From the NCBI GenBank assembly GCA_903863255.1, contig CAIPBJ010000044.1:1-46156 (forward strand): 46,156 nucleotides of DNA, in the 5' to 3' direction. Under the pieces are notes generated by a model. The model saw only the letters and a list, made by a program, of their open reading frames with translations, did not search any database and was not told the origin of the DNA. This stretch comes from an uncultured Methylophilaceae bacterium. GTDB lineage: Bacteria > Pseudomonadota > Gammaproteobacteria > Burkholderiales > Methylophilaceae. Every line of letters starts with the position of its first letter. Position 1 is the first letter of the stretch. Both the position numbers and the translations under genes were made by a program. Positions 27,036 to 36,240 of the stretch are shown piece by piece.

Positions 27036-28559
27036 TTGAGAATCATGCTTCAACGGTATAAATATCTAATCAGCGTCCTGCTGGGAAGTCTTTCTGTATT
27101 CGGTTTTGCACCCTTTTATTATTATCCAATTCCAATATTGGTTCTTGCAGGTGCATTCCACTTGTGGAAGAACGCAAAATCCAATCACGAAGCTGCCTTA
27201 TTAGGATTACTCTTCGGGCTTGGGTTTTTTTGCACAGGTATATACTGGATCTATATTAGCCTTCATGACTTCGGAGGCATGCCATTTTGGATGGCTGGTT
27301 TTGCTACATTCTGCCTATGCGGGTTTCTTGCAATCTTCCCAATGACCGTTGCTTACTTTTCAAAAAGATCTGGATCGTTACTAATTTGTGCTCCGCTGTT
27401 CTGGGCCTTTTCAGATTGGGTGCGTTCTTGGATTTTCACTGGATTTCCCTGGCTTTCCATTGGGTATTCTCAAGTTCCATTCAGTCCACTGGCGAACTAT
27501 GCCCCAGTTTTTGGCATTTACGGCGTTTCCTTGGTAACCGCATTAAGCTCAACGCTATTATTACTCATAATGAATCAATCAACACGCAAGAAATCCATTT
27601 TTGCTATATCGCTTCTATGGTTATCGGGTTCGTTATTAGGACAAGTGGACTGGTCAAAACCATCAGGAGGTCCAATCCGAGTTGCGCTGTTGCAAGGCAA
27701 TGTTTCCCAAGACATAAAATGGGATAAGGATGTCACGCTTAAAACGATAGACTTGTACTACTCGATGATCAGTCAAAGCCTATCATTCAGAACCCCTCCT
27801 CAACTTATCATCCTGCCAGAAACGGCTTTGCCTGTATTCATTGAAAGCAACCCAGAAGAACAACTCCAGCCCTTTACACAGTTAGCTAAAGCCCATGACA
27901 TCAATCTTCTTATTGGTGCTGTGGAAGTTAATAACAATTCTTACTATAACAGCATGATCAATATCGGAAAAGACGAAAGTCAATACTATCGTAAATCCCA
28001 TCTGGTCCCATTTGGAGAATTTATTCCCTTAAAATCAGTTTTTGGCTGGATATACCGAGACTGGCTGAACATGCCACTAAGCGATCTCTCGCGCGGTGGC
28101 ATTAAGCAAAGGCCAATGAGCATAAATGGTCAAAAGATTGCTTTGAATATTTGTTATGAAGATGTCTTTGGTGAAGAAATTATTCGTCAACTTCCAGAAG
28201 CAAGCATCCTAATCAATGCCAGCAATGATGCCTGGTATGGAAACTCTGTCGCTTCGTATCAGCATCTGCAGATATCTCAGGCAAGGGCAATGGAAACAAG
28301 CAGGATGCTTTTAAGAAGCACTAACACCGGCGCTACGGCCATCATAGATAAAAACGGTCAAATCATCTCTCACGCCCCCCATTTCAAAACCATGACTCTT
28401 TTTGGCCAAGCACAGGGTTACGTTGGCGTCACGCCATACATGATCTGGGGGAATGATGCATTTCTGTTAACTATTTTTCTGGGATTTCTATTCATCTGCT
28501 TGCAAAATAAGAATACCTTCATGAAAATTAAGATACCTCAATCGCTGATGTGGAACTGA
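27036..28559 (+). CDS. lnt: Apolipoprotein N-acyltransferase
   Basis: The last enzyme of lipoprotein maturation, adding an N-acyl chain to the lipid-modified Cys at the inner membrane. The 507-residue protein has six to seven N-terminal membrane helices, a nitrilase-type domain and one C-terminal helix (about 471-489). The catalytic triad is visible: Glu in LPETALPVF, Lys in [12 protein letters not shown] and Cys in [11 protein letters not shown]. The TTG at 27036 has AGGA six bases upstream; the ATG at 27045 (three codons later) is the alternative. Its neighbours glyQ-glyS follow after 128 bases without a clear terminator. Confidence 0.95.
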   Translation: MRIMLQRYKYLISVLLGSLSVFGFAPFYYYPIPILVLAGAFHLWKNAKSNHEAALLGLLFGLGFFCTGIYWIYISLHDFGGMPFWMAGFATFCLCGFLAIFPMTVAYFSKRSGSLLICAPLFWAFSDWVRSWIFTGFPWLSIGYSQVPFSPLANYAPVFGIYGVSLVTALSSTLLLLIMNQSTRKKSIFAISLLWLSGSLLGQVDWSKPSGGPIRVALLQGNVSQDIKWDKDVTLKTIDLYYSMISQSLSFRTPPQLIILPETALPVFIESNPEEQLQPFTQLAKAHDINLLIGAVEVNNNSYYNSMINIGKDESQYYRKSHLVPFGEFIPLKSVFGWIYRDWLNMPLSDLSRGGIKQRPMSINGQKIALNICYEDVFGEEIIRQLPEASILINASNDAWYGNSVASYQHLQISQARAMETSRMLLRSTNTGATAIIDKNGQIISHAPHFKTMTLFGQAQGYVGVTPYMIWGNDAFLLTIFLGFLFICLQNKNTFMKIKIPQSLMWN

Positions 28560-28687
28560 ATGTCATTATGCTTTGATTCGTAGACTTGGACTTGACCAGG
28601 TAATCTTCAACCAAATTCTCCATCTACCTAACTAAATGGCTTATTTAGGGTAAAATCTTACTTGTTAATAATTTCAAAAAAATACCC

Positions 28688-29632
28688 ATGTTAACCTTTC
28701 AGCAAATAATACTTACTCTCCAACAATATTGGGATAAACAAGGGTGCGCGCTTCTTCAACCCTACGATATGGAGGTAGGAGCAGGCACTTCTCATACTGC
28801 TACATTTCTAAGGGCGTTAGGACCCGAACCTTGGAAGGCCGCTTATGTTCAACCAAGCAGACGACCTAAGGATGGTCGTTATGGCGAGAATCCGAACCGA
28901 CTTCAGCACTACTACCAGTACCAAGTTGTTCTCAAACCAGCCCCTGCAGACATTCTGGACCTTTACCTTGGGTCACTTGTGGCTTTGGGTTTTAACCTGA
29001 AGGAAAACGACATACGCTTTGTTGAAGACGACTGGGAAAATCCTACCCTTGGAGCATGGGGTCTGGGATGGGAGGTTTGGTTAAATGGCATGGAAGTGAC
29101 ACAGTTCACTTACTTTCAGCAGGTTGGCGGTATAAATTGCAAACCCATCACAGGAGAAATCACGTACGGCCTTGAAAGACTTGCGATGTATTTACAAGGC
29201 GTTGATAACGTATACGACCTCATATACTCAAAAGGCTTGAATGGAAATCCTGATTTAAAGTATGGCGATGTGTTCCACCAAAATGAAGTTGAACAGTCCA
29301 CCTATAATTTTGAATTTTCTGACACAGATTTCCTATTTACCGCTTTCGCAGCCCATGAATCTCAGGCACACAATCTAATACATAACAAACTAGCACTGCC
29401 TGCCTATGAACAGGTTCTTAAGGCAGCTCATACTTTTAACCTACTTGATGCCAGGGGGGCAATTTCAGTTACTGAACGCGCTGCTTATATTGGAAAAATT
29501 AGAAATATGGCCAGGTCAGTCGCATCAAGTTACCTTGAAAGTCGTGCCCGACTTGGATTTCCAATGGCACCTGAAAAATGGGCAAATGAAGTATTGGCTC
29601 ATCTAGAACAAAATAAGAAAGCAGAAGCATGA
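28688..29632 (+). CDS. glyQ: Glycyl-tRNA synthetase alpha subunit
   Basis: The catalytic subunit of the tetrameric (alpha2 beta2) class II glycyl-tRNA synthetase. The 314-residue protein starts with [15 protein letters not shown] and includes [16 protein letters not shown], then [31 protein letters not shown] (the long conserved block of the family), and [27 protein letters not shown]. All class II motifs are in place. The TGA stop overlaps the next ATG (ATGA at 29629-29632), so glyS is translationally coupled. Confidence 0.97.
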   Translation: MLTFQQIILTLQQYWDKQGCALLQPYDMEVGAGTSHTATFLRALGPEPWKAAYVQPSRRPKDGRYGENPNRLQHYYQYQVVLKPAPADILDLYLGSLVALGFNLKENDIRFVEDDWENPTLGAWGLGWEVWLNGMEVTQFTYFQQVGGINCKPITGEITYGLERLAMYLQGVDNVYDLIYSKGLNGNPDLKYGDVFHQNEVEQSTYNFEFSDTDFLFTAFAAHESQAHNLIHNKLALPAYEQVLKAAHTFNLLDARGAISVTERAAYIGKIRNMARSVASSYLESRARLGFPMAPEKWANEVLAHLEQNKKAEA

Positions 29633-31728
29633 TCTCGAGTAATCTATTAATTGAGCTCTTGGTAGAAGAGTTACCTCCGAAAGTTCTCAATAAGCTCGGC
29701 GAATCATTCGCCAGTTTAATTTTCGATTCGTTAAAGACCCAGGGACTGGCTCGATCCGACTCCCAATCCACATCTTTTTCGACACCAAGAAGACTAGCCG
29801 TTCATATCACCAACATTTTAAGCCAAGCAGAAGATACTCACGTTTCCCATAAATTGATGCCTGCAAGTGTTGGGATAGACGTGGCCGGGAACCCCACTGC
29901 CACCCTAATAAAAAAACTAGGCAGTCTTGGTCAAGATATTTCAGTCTTTAGCAGCCTCAGGAAGGAAAGCGATGGCAAAGCCGATTTGCTTTACTTGGAT
30001 GCGATTCAGAAAGGATGCTCCTTAACTTCTGGATTACAAAATGCAATTGACGTAGCCATATCAAAACTACCCATTCCAAAGGTAATGACTTATCAATTGG
30101 AAGACGGCTGGGAAAGTGTTAATTTCGTTAGACCGGCTCATGGGCTGATTGCGCTTCACGGCAAAGAATTAATTTCAATTCACGTATTGGGTTTGAAGTC
30201 AGGTAATCACACCAAAGGCCATCGTTTTGAAGCCGCTTCCGAAAATATTGTTATTCCAGATGCAGACTCATACGAAAGTGTCATGTTAAAACAAGGGGGG
30301 GTGATCGTAAGTTTTGATAAGCGAAGAGAATTTATTATCAAGCATCTCGCATCAATTTCAGGAAGTGAAGGCCTACAACCCATCTTAGATGATGCTTTGC
30401 TTGATGAGGTTACAGCTCTGGTTGAACGTCCAAACTTATTGCTTGGTAAGTTTGAGGATGAGTTCCTGGAAGTTCCTCAGGAATGTCTGATTCTTACAAT
30501 GAAAGCGAATCAGAAATACTTTCCTTTATTAGACAGTAATGGAAAGCTTACAAATAAATTTGTAATCGTATCTAACATTTCACCCAATGATCCTTCAAAA
30601 GTCATTTCTGGTAATGAACGGGTCGTTCGCCCAAGACTAGCGGATGCAAAATTCTTCTACAATCAGGATAGAAAAAGAACGCTAGAGTCTCGATTAGCTA
30701 ATTTAAATAAAGTTGTTTATCACAACTTGCTTGGATCTCAAGGCGATCGATCAACCCGTGTTACTCGGCTATCAGAAATAATAGCTCAAAAACTTGGAGG
30801 GGATCGTTTAACTCAATCTGCAATGGCCGCAAAACTTTCCAAAGCAGATCTTCTCACGGACATGGTTGGAGAATTTCCTGAACTACAAGGAATCATGGGG
30901 CGTTATTATGCAATTCATGAAGGGTTGGATGAAGATATTGCATATGCAATAGAAGACCACTACAAACCTAGATTCGCTGGCGATAGCATTCCTAGAAACG
31001 ATGTCGGTGTGGTAGTTGCATTGGCTGATAAGCTTGAAATCCTTGCTGGTCTCTTTAGTATTGGTCAAATCCCTACAGGCGACAAAGACCCTTTTGCTCT
31101 GAGAAGGCAGGCATTGGGTATTGTCCGACTATTAATAGAAAAGAGACTTCCATTAAGCTTAGATGAGTTGATATCCATTGCATTTAGCTTATTTGAAAAG
31201 AATGCTTCTCAAGCAGAATCAGTATTGACGGACTTTATCTATGAAAGACTGTCAAGTAATTTGCGTGAACAAGGGTATTCCGCACAAGAAGTGGAAGCCG
31301 TACTCTCAATTCGGCCGCAATTCCTTTTTGATGTACCCAAACAAATTGAAGCCGTTCGAATTTTCTCCCACATTGCCGAAGCACCTGCACTCGCAGCTGC
31401 TAACAAACGGGTAAGTAATATTTTGAAAAAATCCTCAATCCAAGAAAACTCCGAGATCAATCTAGAACTGCTTAAAGAACCGGCTGAGCAGCAGCTTGCA
31501 CAAGCTATCTCTGTCATCAAACCTAAAGCTGACATTTTGTTCAATTCAGGTGAATTCACGGAGTCTCTTAAACTATTAGCTGAATTAAAAGCGCCAGTCG
31601 ATAGATTCTTTGATGAGGTGATGGTTAATGTGGATGATCAATTATTAAAGGAAAATCGTCTTAGTTTGCTTAATAAACTTCATCAGGCAATGAATCGCGT
31701 TGCTGATTTGTCAAAGCTGGCAGGATAA
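29629..31728 (+). CDS. glyS: Glycyl-tRNA synthetase beta subunit
   Basis: The large subunit that binds tRNA in the alpha2 beta2 enzyme; 699 residues, the usual length. The N-terminus [15 protein letters not shown], the [11 protein letters not shown] segment, the HD-like region and the [27 protein letters not shown] block are typical. The C-terminal region matches the anticodon-binding domain. It overlaps glyQ by four bases and is followed three bases later by gmhB, so this is an operon. Confidence 0.97.
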   Translation: MISSNLLIELLVEELPPKVLNKLGESFASLIFDSLKTQGLARSDSQSTSFSTPRRLAVHITNILSQAEDTHVSHKLMPASVGIDVAGNPTATLIKKLGSLGQDISVFSSLRKESDGKADLLYLDAIQKGCSLTSGLQNAIDVAISKLPIPKVMTYQLEDGWESVNFVRPAHGLIALHGKELISIHVLGLKSGNHTKGHRFEAASENIVIPDADSYESVMLKQGGVIVSFDKRREFIIKHLASISGSEGLQPILDDALLDEVTALVERPNLLLGKFEDEFLEVPQECLILTMKANQKYFPLLDSNGKLTNKFVIVSNISPNDPSKVISGNERVVRPRLADAKFFYNQDRKRTLESRLANLNKVVYHNLLGSQGDRSTRVTRLSEIIAQKLGGDRLTQSAMAAKLSKADLLTDMVGEFPELQGIMGRYYAIHEGLDEDIAYAIEDHYKPRFAGDSIPRNDVGVVVALADKLEILAGLFSIGQIPTGDKDPFALRRQALGIVRLLIEKRLPLSLDELISIAFSLFEKNASQAESVLTDFIYERLSSNLREQGYSAQEVEAVLSIRPQFLFDVPKQIEAVRIFSHIAEAPALAAANKRVSNILKKSSIQENSEINLELLKEPAEQQLAQAISVIKPKADILFNSGEFTESLKLLAELKAPVDRFFDEVMVNVDDQLLKENRLSLLNKLHQAMNRVADLSKLAG

Positions 31729-31730
31729 TT

Positions 31731-32273
31731 TTGAAACTGATTATATTAGACCGTGATGGTGTTATTAATTTTGATTCCGTTCATTTCATCAAGAACCCAA
31801 ACGAATGGATCCCTATTCCCGGTAGCTTGGAAGCTATCGCACTTCTAAATCAGAATGGGTATCGCGTCACCGTTGCAACCAATCAATCTGGAATCAGTCG
31901 GGGTCTATACGATATGGCTACGCTAAATGCAATCCATGACAAAATGTACCGGGCATTAGGACAACTAGGTGGAAGGATAGATGCAGTTTTTTATTGTCCC
32001 CATGCAAATGAAGACAATTGCAGCTGTCGCAAACCAAATTCTGGGATGTTTGAAGATATTGGTCGTCGATTTGGTATAAACCTTCTTGGTGTTCCGTGTG
32101 TAGGTGACTCTCTAAGAGACCTTGTTGCTGGAGTGAATGTAGGTTGTAAACCCATACTTGTTAAAACAGGCAAGGGGTTAGAAACCCTTCAGAATGATAA
32201 TCTACCTGAAGGGACACTTGTATATGCCGACTTGGCAGAAGCTGTAAAATATATCATTCAAGAGACGCATTAG
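31731..32273 (+). CDS. gmhB: D-glycero-beta-D-manno-heptose-1,7-bisphosphate 7-phosphatase
   Basis: A HAD-family histidinol-phosphatase-type enzyme making the heptose precursor of the lipopolysaccharide core. The 180-residue protein has the nucleophile motif LDRDGVIN (Asp7, Asp9), a VATNQSGISRG segment, the zinc-binding loop C-P-H-A-N-E-D-N-C-S-C-R-K-P (about residues 90-103) and VGDSLRDLVAG. Length and residues match GmhB. The start is a TTG two bases after glyS. Its presence with lnt points to a Gram-negative outer membrane with heptose-containing LPS. Confidence 0.95.
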   Translation: MKLIILDRDGVINFDSVHFIKNPNEWIPIPGSLEAIALLNQNGYRVTVATNQSGISRGLYDMATLNAIHDKMYRALGQLGGRIDAVFYCPHANEDNCSCRKPNSGMFEDIGRRFGINLLGVPCVGDSLRDLVAGVNVGCKPILVKTGKGLETLQNDNLPEGTLVYADLAEAVKYIIQETH

Positions 32274-32279
32274 TTAATT

Positions 32280-32990
32280 ATGATTTATTTTAGATCATTT
32301 CTTTTTAGCATTGGTATGCTAATCATTACCCCACCATTCTGTATTCTTGCAATTTTACTGTACCCGTTACCTCCAGTCACCCGGTCAAGAATCGTGAGCA
32401 GTTGGGCTTACATTACGATTTGGTGGCTCTCGATTACGTGTAACTTAGACTTTGAGGTTGAAGGCGCGGAGAACATTCCTTCCCATGCCTGCATCGTTCT
32501 TTCAAAACACCAATCCGCCTGGGAAACCATTGCATTTCAGATAATTTTTCCTCCTCAAATCTGGGTAATGAAGCGAGAGCTCCTTTGGGTTCCCTTTTTA
32601 GGCTGGGCTTTTGCCGCTCTCGAATCAATCGCAATTGATCGCCAAGCTGGCCGGGAAGCACTCAAGCAACTGGTTTCTCAGGGTAAAGACCGTTTAGAAA
32701 AAGGTTTGTGGGTAGTTATTTTCCCTGAAGGCACCCGAACTTCACCCGGCAGTCGAGGCAAATATCATATTGGAGGAGCGTGGCTTGCTACGCATACCAA
32801 AGCAACCGTTATCCCTGTTGCTCATAATGCCGGAGAATTTTGGCCAAAAAATTCTTTTCTTAAACGTTCTGGAACGATTTCAGTAAAGATTGGAAAACCA
32901 ATCTTTACTGAAAACATTAAACCGGATGCTTTAAATCGAAGTATAGAAGACTGGATTGAAAAAGAAGTTAATCAATTGCATTCAAAATGA
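32280..32990 (+). CDS. plsC: 1-acyl-sn-glycerol-3-phosphate acyltransferase
   Basis: Makes phosphatidic acid from lysophosphatidic acid at the inner membrane. The 236-residue protein has an N-terminal membrane helix, then the acyltransferase motif I as KHQSAWET (about residue 74), with Glu in the fourth position after W instead of the textbook Asp; this HxxxxE form is common in betaproteobacterial versions I recognise. Motif III is VIFPEGTRTSPG. It follows gmhB by six bases and overlaps the next gene by four bases (ATGA). Confidence 0.93.
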   Translation: MIYFRSFLFSIGMLIITPPFCILAILLYPLPPVTRSRIVSSWAYITIWWLSITCNLDFEVEGAENIPSHACIVLSKHQSAWETIAFQIIFPPQIWVMKRELLWVPFLGWAFAALESIAIDRQAGREALKQLVSQGKDRLEKGLWVVIFPEGTRTSPGSRGKYHIGGAWLATHTKATVIPVAHNAGEFWPKNSFLKRSGTISVKIGKPIFTENIKPDALNRSIEDWIEKEVNQLHSK

Positions 32991-33706
32991 GCCAATTTCT
33001 CTTAACACTCTTAAATGGCGAGCAAATACCATATCAACTTGAACGTCGACCTCGTAAAACTGTCGGTTTAAGAATCAGTGCTCAAGGACTCGTTGTGCAC
33101 GCACCAAAAAGAATTTCTCAGTTGCAACTAGAAGGTTTATTGATATCCAAATCCGAGTGGATTCAAAAGAAGCTGATAGATCGTTCAAATAACATGATTC
33201 AGCCAATTCTATGGGAAAACGGCACGGAGCTTAGCTTGCTTGGAACTGCAATTGAACTCGAAGTGATATCTAGCGATAGAAAACGCAAGCCCAGGCTAAT
33301 GAATAGGAAACTAATCGTTGCTTTGCCTCAACCAATTGATTCAACCTCATTAGCCAATCAAGTTATAAAATGGTTTCGTAATTATGCGATCAACGACTTC
33401 AACAGAAGAGTAGAAATATTAAGTACAAGACTTGGTGAGGATAAACCCAGGGTTTTATTGTCAAGTGCCAAAGCGCGCTGGGGCAGTTGCAATTCCAAAA
33501 GAGAAATCAGAATAAATTGGAGACTTATTCAAGCACAACCTCACATCATAAATTATGTTATTTGCCACGAACTTGCTCACTTGCGCGAAATGAACCATTC
33601 AGCCAGATTTTGGCAAATTGTAGAAGATCTATGTCCGGAATATAAAGAGGCTGAAAATTGCTTAAAAAGCATTTCCCCTAAATTGCATGCAATTGATATC
33701 AATTAA
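32987..33706 (+). CDS. YgjP-like metal-dependent hydrolase (M48/SprT-like, DUF45)
   Basis: A 239-residue soluble zinc protein. The first half is the DUF45 domain with the start YQLERRPRKTVGLRI and GLVVHAPKRI. The active-site motif is HELAHLREMNHSARFW at about residues 195-210, with HExxH and a third His from the helix. Members such as YgjP are predicted peptidases; a role in nucleotide or protein processing has been suggested but not settled. It overlaps plsC by four bases (ATGA), so it is the last gene of the glyQ operon, and it converges with the TAXI gene. Confidence 0.9.
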   Translation: MSQFLLTLLNGEQIPYQLERRPRKTVGLRISAQGLVVHAPKRISQLQLEGLLISKSEWIQKKLIDRSNNMIQPILWENGTELSLLGTAIELEVISSDRKRKPRLMNRKLIVALPQPIDSTSLANQVIKWFRNYAINDFNRRVEILSTRLGEDKPRVLLSSAKARWGSCNSKREIRINWRLIQAQPHIINYVICHELAHLREMNHSARFWQIVEDLCPEYKEAENCLKSISPKLHAIDIN

Positions 33707-33721
33707 CAATGTTGTAGCAAA

Positions 33722-35065
33722 TCATGACTTAAGCTTTAACGAAAGCAAGCGCTCACGTACATAGCTAATATGGCCCTTCAACCCATAAAACAAGTCTCCA
33801 TAATTAGCCGGGATCTTAATTTTATTTACGGCATTTTCAATATCATCCAGTTTAGCAATCAGCTCATCCAACTTGTTCTGCTGTATATCATCTTTAAACG
33901 CTTCCCGTTCCACTTCGAACAGATTCTTGTACCATGGATAAATTCGCGATTGTATTCTCCACCTATAAATTGCAGGGGCGATCTTTATACCCGGAATCAG
34001 CAGTAAACCGATAGGAACGATAAAAGCAATGGTTCTGTTTATAAGGCTGGCAAACCAAAATGGAAAGGTTCTGTATAGAAAACTTTTACCTGTAGAGTAG
34101 AATCGAATGGCATCTTGGCTGATTTGGAACTCATGTTCCATCGGTGCCGGGAATTCCCCTCGTTTTTTCATAAGTCCAGGTGAACCATGTACCTCTCTTG
34201 CAGCTTCCAGCAGGGCATCCGAAAGAGCAGGATGGAAATCTTTCCTTGCTACAAGTTCTACCGTAGGTCCAATTAGCAACAGGTCCTCAGAAGGGATGTT
34301 TTTTCCAAAATCGATTGCCCCCGCAGGCAAATCCATTTTATGGAGATAATTAACCTTTCTAGTATATGCATCAGCCTGACTAAAATTAAATAGATTAATG
34401 TTAGTCGTATGAAGTAATTTGTGAATCAACTCAGGGGAAGCCGAGTCCCCCATCACAAAAAGGGCATCGATACGTTTATTAAGCAATGCGTTGATCGATT
34501 CGCTTGGAGGGTTATCAACAAAAACTGTGTCGCCCTTCTCTTCGATTCCATTCAACTTTAGCAGGGACAGAGCAATATCATGCGTACCGCTTCCAATTTG
34601 GCCAATATCAAGGCGTTGCCCTTTAAATTCAGACAACAACGATTTTGGTTTCCCGTTATAAAAAATCATTAACGGTTGATAAGAGACGCTACCTAACGAA
34701 ATCAAATTGTCTATATTGAGTCCATTTGTCTCCCCTCCCTGCACAAAACCAACATCAACCTTGGTTTTTTTATCGAGCAACTTGTGTAAGTTATCTTCAG
34801 ATCCTTCAGAATAAACAATCTTCAAGGTAATGCCCTCTTTTGCAAGAATCGCTTTATACCTTTCAGCGTTTTTTTTGAATATGCTTCCTTCAGGACCGGT
34901 GGTAATGGTTATTGTATTAGGAGCAGCCGTATAGAAAAATAGAAAAACCGCCAAGCCAATTGTTAGTGCGATAAGTAGTGTGATCGTTATTGACAGGCTT
35001 AAACTGGAACGATAAAGCGTTTGGATATTCTTAACGATGCCCACTAACGTATTTTTTGCTGTCAC
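33722..35065 (-). CDS. Membrane-anchored TAXI-family (TRAP-type) solute-binding protein
   Basis: A 447-residue protein of the TAXI-type extracytoplasmic receptor family. The N-terminus holds a membrane helix (about 23-45), then the ligand-binding domain with ITITTGPEGSIFKKNAERY, DVGFVQGG, and the repeated lobe motifs (LLNKRIDALFVMG, DLLLIGPTVELVARKDFHP). A second helix (about 338-363) is followed by a cytosolic, charged tail of about 85 residues (KDDIQQNKLDELIAKLDDIENAVNKI, likely coiled-coil). Ordinary TAXI proteins are secreted and pair with a membrane TRAP unit; none is seen here. The GTG at 35065 has a good AGAGGG about eight bases upstream. It lies after the LysR gene on the same strand, beside dabBA, so a role in sensing or delivering an inorganic or organic acid is inferred. 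Confidence 0.85.
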   Translation of the reverse strand: MTAKNTLVGIVKNIQTLYRSSLSLSITITLLIALTIGLAVFLFFYTAAPNTITITTGPEGSIFKKNAERYKAILAKEGITLKIVYSEGSEDNLHKLLDKKTKVDVGFVQGGETNGLNIDNLISLGSVSYQPLMIFYNGKPKSLLSEFKGQRLDIGQIGSGTHDIALSLLKLNGIEEKGDTVFVDNPPSESINALLNKRIDALFVMGDSASPELIHKLLHTTNINLFNFSQADAYTRKVNYLHKMDLPAGAIDFGKNIPSEDLLLIGPTVELVARKDFHPALSDALLEAAREVHGSPGLMKKRGEFPAPMEHEFQISQDAIRFYSTGKSFLYRTFPFWFASLINRTIAFIVPIGLLLIPGIKIAPAIYRWRIQSRIYPWYKNLFEVEREAFKDDIQQNKLDELIAKLDDIENAVNKIKIPANYGDLFYGLKGHISYVRERLLSLKLKS

Positions 35066-35254
35066 TTAGTTATCCCTCTTGGTTTCTGTAATGCTTAGTT
35101 TGTTTATCTTGGATATGAATACTAAATCAAGCCCAGATAAATTCCTCTACCTTAATTTGAATCGATGATAAAACGAAAGCTCGTAGCATTTTAAAAAATT
35201 TTAATGACAAATCTCATTTCAAGATTATCCCAGAGAAAATCTTACTTTAAGCTT

Positions 35255-36139
35255 TTATTGAACTTTTATCGCTTTATTAATTAATTCTGAAATGATGGGA
35301 TTATTCAATTGTCTCTTTATTGAAACGGCATAAAAGTTCTCATACACGTTAGCAAGCGTCATATATTTTTGTAGTTTACCCTGATTCAGTTCATCCTTTA
35401 CAACAACTTCTGGCATGACCGCTATCGCTCCACTGTCTCTCGCTAACAAACGTAGCATTGCCATATCATCGGCCTCTCCAACTATTTTAGGTATGATCTG
35501 GTATTGTGCACAACACCCGTCAAATGCCGTTCTGATAGCACTTTCAGATACAGGCACCACCCATTCACGATCCTGATATCCTTCCGTCAACCGATTACCC
35601 AGGTTCAAACCTGGAGGACCAATGATGCTAATAGGTTGTCTAGCGATTAATTGACTTTGCCACAATTGTTTATCTGTTCCACGCACCTCAATATTTGTAA
35701 GGGCAACATCAAGCTGATGATTTGCTAGCGAATTAAGTAAATTTGTCTGGTCTTTTGCAACCAATATGTATTTGATGTTAGGTCTCTTTAATAGTGGCTC
35801 GATAAAACCTTCCGTGAAGTTTCTTGACATCGTTGACAACATTCCAATCCTGATAATCAGTTCTTCTGGCCTGAAGCCTTTGAGCAAGATAGATTCAAGC
35901 TCGTTGCCTTTGTTAAATATGCTCTCTGCATATGAAAAAGTAAGGTGCCCCATCTCAGTAAGCACTAACTTTCTACCTTCACGGTTAAAAAGTCTAACGC
36001 CCATGTTCTCTTCAAACTGCATGATCTGGGATGACAATGCAGATTGAGAAACATGCAAGAAATTTGCGGCTTTTGTTAGATTTCCGAGCTTTGCAACCTG
36101 CCAGAAATAGGATAAATGATGGTAATTAAGTCGCGCCAT
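35255..36139 (-). CDS. LysR-family transcriptional regulator (NhaR-like), next to dabBA
   Basis: A 294-residue regulator with an N-terminal helix-turn-helix (LNYHHLSYFWQVAKLGNLTKAANFLHVSQSALSSQI, residues 3-38) and a periplasmic-binding-protein-like effector domain. The opening LNYHHLSYFW is the form seen in NhaR-like LysR proteins. It is read away from dabB with a 101-base gap that holds a perfect palindrome. LysR regulators of this type are frequently divergent from the DUF2309/DabA operons they control, so activation of dabBA in response to low inorganic carbon is a plausible inference. Effector unknown. Confidence 0.9.
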   Translation of the reverse strand: MARLNYHHLSYFWQVAKLGNLTKAANFLHVSQSALSSQIMQFEENMGVRLFNREGRKLVLTEMGHLTFSYAESIFNKGNELESILLKGFRPEELIIRIGMLSTMSRNFTEGFIEPLLKRPNIKYILVAKDQTNLLNSLANHQLDVALTNIEVRGTDKQLWQSQLIARQPISIIGPPGLNLGNRLTEGYQDREWVVPVSESAIRTAFDGCCAQYQIIPKIVGEADDMAMLRLLARDSGAIAVMPEVVVKDELNQGKLQKYMTLANVYENFYAVSIKRQLNNPIISELINKAIKVQ

Positions 36140-36161
36140 TGTTCTATAAAACAGAATGATA

Positions 36162-36176
36162 AGATAATAATTATCT
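36162..36176. promoter_or_regulatory. Palindromic LysR operator between regulator and dabB
   Basis: AGATAATAATTATCT has perfect 7-bp arms (AGATAAT/ATTATCT) around one central base. It is placed 23 bases upstream of the LysR start and 65 upstream of dabB. Such a short palindrome with a T...A core is what LysR-type regulators bind to regulate themselves and the divergent genes. Inferred. Confidence 0.55.
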
Positions 36177-36209
36177 ATTATACTTAATTGTTGAAACCTA
36201 AGACAATTG

Positions 36210-36228
36210 CCTTAAATTTATTTTAAGG
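36210..36228 (+). promoter_or_regulatory. Hairpin covering the dabB ribosome-binding site
   Basis: CCTTAAATTTATTTTAAGG forms a 7-bp perfect stem. Its right arm includes most of the AAGGA that could serve as Shine-Dalgarno for dabB (ATG at 36241). It could hide the site and set the translation level. A second AGGA (36234-36237) is only three bases from the ATG, too close to work well. Confidence 0.4.
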
Positions 36229-36240
36229 ATTTTAGGAATC

